A DNA stretch of 64,000 nucleotides from Rhabdornis inornatus. Its lineage: Eukaryota; Chordata; Aves; Passeriformes; Rhabdornithidae. The position numbers and the translations under genes were made by a program. Below the pieces are notes generated by a model. The model was not told where the DNA came from. It ran no database searches and was given only the letters and a program-made list of their open reading frames with translations. Position 1 is the first letter of the stretch, and every line of letters starts with the position of its first letter. The DNA is taken from positions 1-64,000 of the forward strand of contig VWZS01000321.1 in NCBI GenBank assembly GCA_013397075.1, read 5' to 3'. Positions 40,401 through 49,100 of the stretch are shown here, in pieces.

Positions 40401-43400
40401 TTGGAATATGTTCATGTTATCATTAATTCTTGTAGCTAATATATTAAATAACTAATTAGTTTTATCAGAAAGTAATAAACCTTTGCTTTCAGTCATGGAA
40501 TCTGTCTTGCAAAAAACCCTTGCTGCATTAAGTGTAAGGTTATCATTTAGCACTGAAGGAAATGAAGATTTTAAAGTTGAACCTTATACTCTCACAATAA
40601 AGCACAACTATTTGGGTTCCATAAGGAGAGTTAAAGAGCACGCCCAAATGCTCACACACTGCAAACTGTGTGTATCCCCTGAACTTATCACTCCAAGTTA
40701 GGACAGAGTAATTGCAGCTTGCTATATATACAGACTTTTGAGGTAATATAAAAAGGTTACAGGTAAAGCTTTAAGTAGGTTGTAAGATGGCACAAGAGTA
40801 AGTCTTGATGTGTACTAGAAATTTTAAAATTATTTTTTAAATAATTATTTTTAAAAATNNNNNNNNNNNNNNNNNNNNNNNNNNNNNNNNNNNNNNNNNN
40901 NNNNNNNNNNNNNNNNNNNNNNNNNNNNNNNNNNNNNNNNNNNNNNNNNNNNNNNNNNNNNNNNNNNNNNNNNNNNNNNNNNNNNNNNNNNNNNNNNNNN
41001 NNNNNNNNNNNNNTATTTTAATTAATTATTTTAATTTTTAAAATTATTTTTAAAATGAGATAACTCCCTTAAAAAAACCCCAAAAAGCAATGCAATAGGT
41101 AAAAGTGGAATTTATTGTGAAATTTGGAAAGTGAAAAATTTGTGAGTGAGAAAAATCAAGTGTTACCCCAAAATGCTAAAATCTGAGATGTATAAATGAC
41201 AACAGCCATTCTATGACCAGTCCATTTCCTGTATCACCCCCTCACTCAGTGACCAATCTGGGCAGAGGTGCATTTTAAGGATTTAGAGATTTCCCCACAA
41301 TTTAGAATGGGCACAGAAGTGTGGTACAGCAGGAAGCACTGCTGAGGGCAGTAACAGTGAGAATTAACAATGCACAAGAGCAGAGTTACTGTGCAGTGTG
41401 TCACCCACCCTCCCAGCACAGTGGGGAGATAATGCTGCTGAGCATAACAACACACAACTGCAGCAAGGCTTTCTTTGGAGCTCTTATTCCATACAATGGC
41501 TTCAGATTTGTGATAAGAGTTGAAATATGCTGGCAAAACAGCCTGAGGGAAACTACCTCATTATTCATAAACAGGGATCATCATAGATCTGCTCCTTTCT
41601 GAATAATATCCCCTATTCCCAGCCTAATATTAGCAAGAATCAATGAATTACAGCAATTCTGCTAACAGAATTAAACTGCCATTAGCAAAATCAAAGTCTC
41701 ATTATTTGAGAAGAAGCAATAATAAAGTGCTTTATCATCTGTAACCATCTTTTGCCCAACATGGTTTTTAGTTGAGTACCCTAAGGCATTCAACAGCAAT
41801 GGTGCAGGCAGTTAGAAAGTCTGTTACAAGTCAGATTTCTTGACACAGTCTGCTACTATTGAACCCTTTAACATGAGGACCAAATTAATTTACAGCCTGT
41901 CCTGATCTGTGGTTTGTATTCCTGGTTCTTGGGAATTTAGTTTCAATTTACTGCTTCTTCCCATGACCAAATGTTTCATAAACATAAGGAATATTAGTGG
42001 ACATGGAGCTGGGAAATGGGGAAATAATATGCAATTTTGCCCACTGTATCCTCACATATCACAAAATAACTGTAAGATGTCATTTAGAGATTCTGTTTTT
42101 CTTTTTCTAAATCTTCTAATGGATGAGCATGTTCAGGATAAACTGAAGTCTATAAAAGTAGCATCTATACATAGACCCACACAAGTACAGAGCCTACTTT
42201 TGATATATAGAAAAGTACTCAAAGCATTGTTGCATCAACTCTGCTGCCTTTTGAATTTGGAAACTTGTAAAGATTATCAGTTCAGTTTCTTGACATGGTT
42301 ACCATGCACTCATTCCTCTCCTACCTTCACTTTTTCATGTGTATAGATATTGCACTGGGTGTAGTTTGTCCACGTCCTGTTGCTTTCTGGGTGTCTAAAC
42401 CAATTCCCATTGGGATCACAGATCTTTGTAACTTTTTCTGCAATCAAAGTTGACAGAATGAAAAAACAAAAGAAGAAAAGTGAAATAAAAGCACAACAAT
42501 CAGCACTGAAATTCTCTTTCCTGATGCCAAGTATTTAATAAAGATTGGCAAAAAAAATGACAGCTTTATTAATATGACTAGAGAGACTTTGCTTGTTACT
42601 ATGAATTCTGAGAAACTTGAGGCTGTTGCTTTTGCTTGGCAAGGGCGACAGATGATGTGATTTTCCTTAAGAAAACAAATAGATTTTCCCTCTCCAATCC
42701 ATTAAGTACCAAAATACATTGAACTAACTGTTAGAGAACTACCAGATGAAGTGACAAGAATATTTAAATGGCTTGCTTAACATCCAAGATGGAATCTGAA
42801 GCCTACCATCCTGCCACTATAAATTAGTATTGGACAGGTAGAAAAACATAAATAGCAAAGCTGCTCAAGAACCAAACTGGAAATTTGCTGAAAGCACTAT
42901 GATTTCTATCATCAAATAGAGACATGAAAAGACCTTGGGAAATACAAAGAAATCCATGACATTTTCCACATGTTCACAAAGCTTAGCCCACAGAAACAGG
43001 AAGTGATTCAAAGTGGGAGAAACTCTTTGTCGACTTCAATTGTTAAACTAAGGTAAAGGAGTAAGTCATATTTCTGCTTGTCTGTCAGAAAAGCTCATCT
43101 CTGAGAGGAAAGAAGTGTGATTTAACTTCAATTCCTACTCCCTAATCTATAGAATCCCTCAGGGACACAGTTCAGAAAAGAAAATAAGTAACTTGTCAGT
43201 TTTCTATGTGATAAGAGGAAAATGCAAATAATGGGTCTTGAGTTTCTGAAATCCTGGAGCATTAATGACTTGAGTGAGGCAAACAAGAGACATCAAAGTC
43301 CCAGACTCTCATTTCAGTGAGAAACACGTTGATGTAGAAGGCAATGCACTCATACCTGATGGGTTGAAATCCTGAAAGTAGTCAGGACAACGCTGCACTG

Positions 43401-46135
43401 ACACAGTTCCAGCAGCAACATCACTCCAGCACAACCAGCCATCCCAGGTCCTGTTGCAGTAAGGACCTGCAAACAGATAGAGACCTGGGAATAAAATAAC
43501 TCCTGCTTCAGAATAGTCTTCCAAAGGTAAGATGTAGGATTGGGTAAGGTAGGTTTGCAGCAATGGGGAAAAAAGGGAAAAGATTTAGCAGCGGTTGATT
43601 AAAAATTCATTTAATAGAGATAGTTCCTTATGCATAAATTTCTTTGAACACATTTTAAAATCTTTCTCATTCACCTTGAAATGGCCTACATCAATAATTT
43701 GCAAACCTCAGATGTAGAACATGGTGGCCAAAAACCCCTGAATCAATTAATACTCCATAACGTACCTTAGCAAAGAGCCTCACGCTTTCAAAGATGGCTT
43801 TACTGAATTGATTTATATTTTGGATGTATACCAAGTCTGTACATATGTTTGCTCATTCATAGAAAACACAGTGGCATCCCAGAAGCCATGAGAAAGCCTG
43901 GCTGGGAGGCAGCCCCAGCTGCTCTGCCTCAGGCTGGGCTGAGATTGTGGCAGTCACTGCAGACAAACACTTCCCTAAGTGTCCCAGGAACAGGGAATTC
44001 AGTGTCCCTCAAGAGCTGTTCCAGTGCCTCATTGCTCACACACATTTCAAGATCTAAAATAAACCTTCCTTGAGAATGAGCTGGCATTTTATAAACAGCT
44101 TCTTTCCCAAAAGGCATGCAGAATGACTGTGTGCCTCTACACATTTCAAGATGTTTTTATTATCTCACTTCAGTTTTCTTTTAAAGACTTAATAATGTCC
44201 CCATCCCAAAGGCTGCTATTCTCAAACATCATGTAATTCCTCCTCATCTGAATATTCTCCCATTTGTGCAAATCCTCCTGAGGCTGTGAGGCCCCCTTAT
44301 GCTTGGGCATAAATTTACACTACCATATTTGTATTATTTGTATCCATTTCTGACCTCCAGTTCCTCCAAAGAATCATTTCAGAAGAGAAGAATCTCTTTG
44401 TAGAAGAACACAATTACCTTTCCTTGCCTCAAAAGCCACTCAGTATTTCCAGAAGCTACCAAGTGAATACACCAACAGGTGGAGTCAGCTCTGAGTGACT
44501 TCTTAGGAAAAGCAATAATGACACCAGCACAACCCTCACAGCAGGGAAACCGTGTGGATTAAGATACTTACAATTTTTAAAGGCAGATGTGACCAGGCAG
44601 ATAGAGGTATAAGAGAATGAAATGAAATAAGGTGGTAAGATTAATTAGTCATGATTTTTTAATATAGATATCTATTTAAATTAATATTTTCTTATTTCAT
44701 CAGAAAGAAAAGCTTTGTGTTATATCAGAAGTGGTGCTATGGGCAGACAGTATAACATATCACTTCATGCATCCCAAAGTAATGTTAATAAAAAATTGGA
44801 AAAATTGTGTTCCAACCTGAAAAATAATTGCTAGCAAGATAAGAAATTAATGTAACTAAAGGACCCTGGATTACTGTAATAATTCTGTTGACCACTTGCA
44901 TTAGTAAAACCTCATGGGAAAACAATCTCTACCTTCTTTCTTGTGAATAGGGTCTTGCATAATCTTCTGGTAGCATTCATACTGTGCTGTCATGATTTTA
45001 TTCCGTGTGACACTCAGCTGGACAAAGCCCACTGTGGTGTTCTGATGTCCCTCATCTGGAGTAGCAGCGGCAAAGAACTAAGAGGAAAAACACTTCTTTT
45101 AGAAAAGCATGTACAAGCTCCAATATAAACTTTTTCAACATCAATCTTGTTAAATATTGTACTTTAAATATTATTTTCTGAAAGATAGCAATCTTCAAAT
45201 CTTATTACTGACAACATGATTTTATGTTTTTCTGGTTAATTTAGCAATTTTTACTATTGAATCTTGCTAACTGTCTCCTGAATGAGTGTGGGGTAGGAAC
45301 AATTGGCAAGATTTGTAAATAAGAATGGCAACATGCATAGAAAGCACTAAGACAGTCAGAAGCATATGAACAGCTTCTGTAAAACTCAGTGAAATATATC
45401 AAAGTTTAGTCTAAAAGATATTTCAGTCAGGCCCAAAATGATCCTTTATGAAAAAAGACCTTCCATATATTTTATGCACTGAAGCATTTAGCTTGTCCAG
45501 AGCTATTTGGTTTCCCTGTAGTCTGGTGAACCATAAAGTCAGCCCTCAGAATAGAGAATGTTATTCAAAAGACAAGACATCCACTTTGATAGTTATTAAA
45601 ATTAAAAAATCTTAGGAAAGTTGATCTTGACTGAAACCTGAACCTTTTAAGTGCATTTTTAGTAGGAATTAAATATTTTATGGGAATCTACTAAGCTTCA
45701 CAGAAAAACAAAGCTGCAGATTGAAATACTGTACCAGTGTTGTAGAAGGGATGAAATTAAAATTTCTGAGGATGTCTCTGAATCTCAGTCAATTGTCTCC
45801 TGCTCTTCCTGGGGTCTGCAGGGTACTGCCTCTGTGTCACTTGTCCACTGCTACTGTTCTGAGCCAGCAGAGAATAGACTGGATTCAACAGAGGTAAATA
45901 CTATTTCTGTTCCTTTGCCAAAGGAATTTAATGGACAACAGAAGGTAGATAAAGATCTTGCTGTGCAGAAGGTACATTTGAACACAAGATTCGCTCTTTC
46001 TGTGCTTCCATATTAATAATTTCTGCAGTACTCTCTATAGGGTTGTTCAAACTGTAAGTGATTTTAAAAATTCATAAGACTCACCATAGTAACCGATAAG
46101 AAGAGCAGCAAAAATGTGATCCAGATTTTTGTCAT
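19220..46135 (-). CDS. CALCRL: Calcitonin receptor-like receptor, class B1 GPCR (12 exons)
   Basis: Joined minus-strand exons 46135-46085, 45077-44933, 43466-43356, 42437-42325, 39732-39641, 34970-34844, 33441-33288, 32117-32057, 31950-31884, 26440-26222, 25857-25816 and 19441-19220 total 1404 bases, or 467 residues plus TGA. The product is a plasma-membrane, Gs-coupled receptor. From known biology it binds CGRP with RAMP1 and adrenomedullin with RAMP2/3. Visible features: signal peptide about 1-22; ectodomain with six cysteines (52, 69, 78, 92, 109, 131) and sequons at N30, N70, N122 and N127; seven membrane helices about 145-393; the TM3-ECL2 disulfide pair C216/C286; the class B motif GWGFP at 263-267; and a Ser/Thr-rich tail after 413. 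No frameshift or premature stop occurs. Similarity to mammalian CALCRL runs the whole length and is much closer than to CALCR (for example GCNYFWMLCEGIYLHTL, WRPEGRIAEEVYDY). Confidence 0.97.
22263..22280. repeat. (CTTT)n microsatellite
   Basis: About four and a half perfect CTTT units in intron 11. Confidence 0.85.
25281..25390 (-). mobile_element. CR1 LINE 3' tail, reverse orientation
   Basis: ACTCATAGAAGGAGCTTGGT, then TTGGAAGAGAC, GACCATCTAATCCCAGCTCC and CTGCCACGGGGTACAGCC, follow the reverse-complement CR1 3' end pattern. It is a diverged, non-coding remnant inside CALCRL intron 11, in the same orientation as the gene. Confidence 0.7.
25816..25857 (-). CDS. CALCRL: CALCRL coding exon 11 (42 nt, TM7)
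   Basis: A 14-codon exon giving residues 381-394, GLLVATIFCFFNGE, the core of the seventh membrane helix. The 42-base size is the usual microexon at this place in class B1 receptors. Acceptor ...TTTTACAG, donor GTAGAG, both ends phase 0. Because it is phase 0 on both sides, skipping would keep frame but delete TM7; such a variant is known in the related CALCR gene. Confidence 0.96.
25858..26221 (-). other. CALCRL intron 10 (364 bp)
   Basis: Short AT-rich intron between donor GTGGGC and acceptor TTTTACAG; nothing else is seen in it. Confidence 0.9.
26222..26440 (-). CDS. CALCRL: CALCRL coding exon 10 (TM5 end, ICL3, TM6, ECL3)
   Basis: Residues 308-380, 73 whole codons, phase 0 at both ends. 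Begins VNLFFLLNIVRVLITKLK (end of TM5 and third cytoplasmic loop), passes through AVRATLILVPLLGIEFVLFP (TM6) and ends in EVYDYVMHILMHYQ. ICL3 and TM6 form the G-protein engaging segment. Donor GTGGGC is a weaker match than most in the gene. The exon is GC-richer than its introns. Confidence 0.97.
26441..31883 (-). other. CALCRL intron 9 (5443 bp)
   Basis: Donor GTAAGC, acceptor TTTTCCGACAG. Contains a GACA microsatellite (27456-27479), a CA-rich stretch at about 27139-27180 and a poly-A run near 30427. No extra exon or recognisable transposon is seen. Confidence 0.85.
27456..27479. repeat. (CAGA)n microsatellite
   Basis: Six tandem CAGA units, the last imperfect, in intron 9. Confidence 0.85.
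31884..31950 (-). CDS. CALCRL: CALCRL coding exon 9 (ECL2 to TM5)
   Basis: Completes N285 across the junction and encodes residues 286-307, [20 protein letters not shown] then LL. C286 is the ECL2 cysteine that bonds to C216 of TM3 in class B receptors; the CW pair is conserved in this family. Acceptor TTTTCTGTAG, donor GTAAGC. Confidence 0.97.
31951..32056 (-). other. CALCRL intron 8 (106 bp)
   Basis: The smallest intron of the gene, with donor GTAAGT and a pyrimidine-rich acceptor. Its retention would put a frameshift or stop between TM4 and TM5. Confidence 0.93.
32057..32117 (-). CDS. CALCRL: CALCRL coding exon 8 (61 nt, TM4 end)
   Basis: Completes G265 and encodes residues 266-284, FPLIPACIHAVARSLYYND, ending with two bases of N285. 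It finishes the GWGFP motif begun in exon 7 and leads into the second extracellular loop. Acceptor CGCCACAG, donor GTAAGT. Confidence 0.97.
32118..33287 (-). other. CALCRL intron 7 (1170 bp)
   Basis: Donor GTATGT, acceptor CCACAG. Unremarkable AT-rich sequence with short A-rich runs; nothing else seen. Confidence 0.9.
33288..33441 (-). CDS. CALCRL: CALCRL coding exon 7 (TM3, ICL2, TM4)
   Basis: Residues 214-264 plus the first base of G265. Reads VSCKVSQFIYLYLMGCNYFW (ECL1/TM3 with C216), then MLCEGIYLHTLIVVAVF (TM3, class B signature) and EKQHLMWYYLLGW (ICL2 into TM4). This is the most diagnostic exon for CALCRL. Acceptor TTCCTGCAG, donor GTATGT. Confidence 0.98.
33442..34843 (-). other. CALCRL intron 6 (1402 bp)
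   Basis: Donor GTAAGT, acceptor TTCCTGCAG. Contains a CAAA repeat directly beside exon 6 (34800-34817) and a small CpG-bearing patch at about 34690-34745 with two CGTCA (cAMP-response-element half-site) motifs at 34702 and 34718. Confidence 0.88.
34800..34817. repeat. (CAAA)n microsatellite
   Basis: Short perfect CAAA repeat in intron 6, about 27 bases from the exon 6 donor. Confidence 0.8.
34844..34970 (-). CDS. CALCRL: CALCRL coding exon 6 (ICL1, TM2, ECL1)
   Basis: Completes K171 and encodes residues 172-213: [20 protein letters not shown] and onward to AVANNQELVATNP. It covers the first cytoplasmic loop, TM2 and part of ECL1, which contacts peptide ligands in this family. Acceptor TTTTCTAG, donor GTAAGT; ends in phase 0. 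Confidence 0.97.
34971..39640 (-). other. CALCRL intron 5 (4670 bp)
   Basis: Donor GTAAGT, acceptor TTTTCTAG. Contains a reverse CR1 relic (39270-39340), a T-rich run near 37078-37095 with an adjoining G-rich stretch, and no recognised exon. An open plus-strand frame of 146 codons at 35216-35656 has no recognisable domain and is taken as chance. Confidence 0.85.
39270..39340 (-). mobile_element. CR1 LINE 3' tail, reverse orientation
   Basis: The order ACAGAATCATAGAACA, CTTGGAAGAGACCCACAAGG, GAGTCCAATTCC matches the reverse complement of the CR1 3' terminus closely. Short, 5'-truncated and non-coding; it lies in CALCRL intron 5. Confidence 0.8.
39641..39732 (-). CDS. CALCRL: CALCRL coding exon 5 (TM1)
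   Basis: Residues 141-170 plus two bases of K171: TALNLYYLAIIGHGLSIVSL then LISLGIFFYF, the first membrane helix. GHGLS is the usual TM1 motif of the calcitonin receptor family. Acceptor TGTTGCAG, donor GTAAGT. Confidence 0.97.
39733..42324 (-). other. CALCRL intron 4 (about 2.6 kb, contains gap)
   Basis: Donor GTAGGA, acceptor TTGCAG. The intron includes the run of Ns at 40859-41013, so its true length is not known. AT-rich, no repeat family recognised. No reading frame is lost because both flanking exons are complete. Confidence 0.88.
40859..41013. other. Assembly gap (155 Ns)
   Basis: All bases are N. Both sides are nearly pure A/T with self-complementary pieces (ATAATTATTTTTAAAAAT on the left, AATTAATTATTTTAATTTTT on the right), which probably caused the assembly failure. 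Confidence 0.99.
42325..42437 (-). CDS. CALCRL: CALCRL coding exon 4 (ectodomain, end)
   Basis: Completes E103 and encodes EKVTKICDPNGNWFRHPESN onward through RTWTNYTQCNIYTHEKVK, to residue 140. Contains cysteines 109 and 131 and sequons N122 and N127. This forms the third part of the hormone-receptor fold and the stalk to TM1. Acceptor TGATTGCAG, donor GTAGGA. Confidence 0.97.
42438..43355 (-). other. CALCRL intron 3 (918 bp)
   Basis: Donor GTATGA, acceptor GATTGCAG; nothing else recognised. Confidence 0.9.
43356..43466 (-). CDS. CALCRL: CALCRL coding exon 3 (ectodomain core)
   Basis: Residues 66-102 with the first base of G66 from exon 2: GPYCNRTWDGWLCWSDVAAG then TVSVQRCPDYFQDFNPS. It carries cysteines 69, 78 and 92, sequon N70 and the invariant CNRTWDGWLCW core of calcitonin-family ectodomains. 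Acceptor TGTTTGCAG, donor GTATGA. Confidence 0.98.
43467..44932 (-). other. CALCRL intron 2 (1466 bp)
   Basis: Donor GTAGAG, acceptor TTTGCAG. AT-rich, with a GC-richer patch around 43900-44000; no element recognised. Confidence 0.9.
44933..45077 (-). CDS. CALCRL: CALCRL coding exon 2 (ectodomain N-terminus)
   Basis: Residues 18-65 plus one base of G66. Starts FFAAATPDEGHQNTTVGFVQ and continues LSVTRNKIMTAQYECYQKIM to KKE. The first part completes the signal peptide and gives a variable segment with sequon N30. From VTRNKIMTAQYECYQKIMQD on it matches the CALCRL N-terminal alpha helix, which contacts RAMPs; C52 pairs with C78 by family rule. Acceptor TTTTTCCTCTTAG, donor GTAGAG. Confidence 0.96.
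45078..46084 (-). other. CALCRL intron 1 of the coding part (1007 bp)
   Basis: Donor GTGAGT, acceptor CTCTTAG; AT-rich, nothing else recognised. Confidence 0.9.
46085..46135 (-). CDS. CALCRL: CALCRL coding exon 1 (start codon, signal peptide)
   Basis: Residues 1-17, MTKIWITFLLLFLSVTM, a typical hydrophobic signal-peptide core; cleavage is expected near residue 22-23 after the AAA of exon 2. The ATG has A at -3 and is the only in-frame ATG in the exon. Ends in phase 0 at donor GTGAGT. The signal peptide is poorly conserved across vertebrates, so the start rests on frame, context and the acceptor just upstream. Confidence 0.92.
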
Positions 46136-46184
46136 TTTTATATCTGGTGCAGTCAATTTTATGTTGTAGCTGAATGAACTCAAA
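46136..46184 (-). other. CALCRL: 5' UTR part of the ATG exon and its acceptor
   Basis: A pyrimidine-rich acceptor (TTTTTTCCCCTCTATTGTAG, 46204-46185) precedes 49 bases of 5' UTR. The ATG exon is therefore internal, and at least one non-coding exon must lie at higher coordinates. Confidence 0.85.
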
Positions 46185-49100
46185 CTACAATAGAGGGGAA
46201 AAAAAAACAGAAAGAAATGGAGCAATTAATGAAAATCAAAACTGATAAAACACTTTCATATTTTATTTCTGAACTGAAAGAAATTGATGGAGGTACTCTC
46301 CATTCCTTTTCATGCACAGTGATGCAACGTGAAACACACAGGGATGCACAATATGGTACCAAAACAAGGCACTCAGTTCCTCAGCACTGAACTCCAGCAG
46401 CAGTTTTCCTGCACTGCTGCCTCCACTGCCTCAACCAACACCTTCAGAGGGTTTTTCCCAGGCAGGAGCCTGGTACCAGCCCCACAGCAAACAGCCCCGG
46501 GACACAAATTGCACTTGGGACCATCTCTGCCTTTGGGAGACCAGACCAAACTGCAGGTTGGTTCTCCCAAATACATTCAGACTTTCTAACACACACATTT
46601 GTTTCCCATTTTCTTCATACCTCCTGATATTTAATTTTGACATTTCTGGAATAACTGATCTAGTGAGATGCCACTTCATCCTGAACTTCCAGCTTTGCAA
46701 GGATGATAGTAGCAATGCAAGAATTGATTGTGAGCTGTAAAATAGTTTCTGTAGCTGCAGTACCTGTAATTTCTTTATCTGTCATTTGAAGAAAACACAA
46801 ATACCCAAGCCAGCTATGACCACCTTACCCTGCATACTCTTCTTGAAATTGATTCTTGAAGTGAAAAATTCACCCAAAGCATAAAATATGCATCATTATT
46901 TATGAAGCATGCAGGCCATCTATCTAGTGTAACCCTGCTGCGACAACTGCCTCAAAAGGAAAGGAAATGTCAAAGAGTTTTGTCTTTTAATATTTCAGTG
47001 TCCTGAAGTATCCTGAGAAGATCACAAAGCTGGGCCTGGAACTGAGAAAAGAGCTTTTCTTCTGATTGAATCATGGAAAAAGACCTCTGCATGCTCAGTT
47101 TAGTCATTACAACTAAACCTCATTAAAAAAATCCAAGTATCTCACTGCAGCAGCATTATTGAAGTTATTCTCAGCTAACATAAAAGCAATAACGTGTGTG
47201 AGTTTAGCTCCTTGATACAGATGAATTCACTCCAACTCTCACATTGTGATTTAAGACACAATCCTTGCATACCCCAAGTCCCTCACACAGCTCATCCAGC
47301 TCAGAGATCCCAGGGCCAGAGAATCCAGAGGGCTGTGGGTGCTGTACCCACACACAAACCTGGGTCCTGACCCAAGCACATTCCCCCTCACATCACTCCT
47401 GCTCTCATCTTTGGAAGTTTTTCTTATTCAGCAGTGATGTGCTATGAGAGAATGGGGGATGACAAACAATTGGCTGTACATTGGCCAGCAGAGATAATGG
47501 TACAAAAGGCTCATTTAAAAAAAAAAAAAACAACCAAAAAACAAAACCCACCCCTGTCTCAGTCACAAAAAGCAAATATTCAACATTGCTACTTTTCTGC
47601 TTTTACACTGGGACTGAGTCCTCCTAATACAACTACAGTACAATAAACAGTATCTTGTAGGACATTATTAACTACTAAATATTAAATCACTGCTGTTTAT
47701 TGCACAGCCTGATGCAAAGACAAGAAATGTGTTGTAAAATCAGCTGTGCCTGTTTAACCCAGACTTAAGTTGTATCCATAACCTTCCTTCTATTTTTACC
47801 AGTGGCAGGCAATCCTGGAACACTGATTGCTGCAAATTGCACAGGTGAGGCTCTGAAATTCAAATCTGAAGGCTCTTAAAACACTTAGAGGAAGACAAAT
47901 TAGCATACATGAAATGTATCCTTGGTTTGAACTACTAATTCCCTGGAAAATCCACATGATAAGAACTAAAGTGAATAGATAACTTTAAAGACCCTGATCT
48001 ATTAACTAAAGAAAAATCAAAATATCTTTGTACAGTGACTAGGGCTTGACTAAAACCAGATATCTAAAGTGTATCTAAATTAACAGAAGGGCAATATGAG
48101 CTCAATTCTGCATGACAACTTGGGGTAAGTGTGATTAATTCAAACCTATCAGGTTTCATTCATTTACAGCTGTGTCTGTTTTCCTAGAGGAAAAAAACCT
48201 GATCTTCTAAGGAAATTGGAATTAATAACTTACTGTAAAGTAAGTCAATAATATTTTCTCTCCCAGATATGACAAAGCACATCTGTGCAGGGTTAAAATC
48301 CACAAATGATGCGCACAGGACAAGCCAAGAGATGAACCAAGTAGAAAATAGCAACCGTAATTTAGTGCATGTTTTTCCATACATGTATACAACAGTTTAA
48401 AATCATTTTCTCCACAGTAGTTCCAAAAATCTTTATGCTAAAACAAATGTTGGATGAAAAATTTAAAATGCATGTTTTTATATTGCTCTCACTTAGCCTT
48501 GCTTATTTTAATTTATCTAAAAGATACAACATCATATAAACAAAGGCAGAAATTATCTGCTTTGATTCAGAGTCCAAGTTTATTTCTGTTTCCCAATATC
48601 AAAAGTCATCCCTTAGCTCAGTTCATTTAATGGTCCAAGTCTTTTCATACCTAGTGGTTTTGTAGACATTTCCTATCAACTACTCCAGTATCTGCTGCCA
48701 AATTTTTAAGTCTTCTCAGGAGATAAAATGTTAAGTCAAGCCTATAATGCACTCTATGCTTTCCACTCCTTTCTCTCAGTTGCTAACATACAGAGAGAAA
48801 AAAATCCCAACCACTGCCTTTCTCTAAACATCACTACTTATGAACTTAATTACAAAATGCAGGATGAAGGTCTTTCAGATGCCTGTTTGGATTGCAGGAA
48901 AGCATTTCTTGCATCACTGCATGAATTCATTCACTCAACATTTATTCCAGTTAATCTGGACAAGATCTTTCCAAGGAAAATTAAGAACTTTCTTAGGGAT
49001 GGACAGTAATATATTCCATTGACTGAGGCAGCAAGCCAGTACTGCTAAGAAAGTCAGGCTGCTCTTATTAATCATCTGCTCTGATGAGATACAAACCAAA

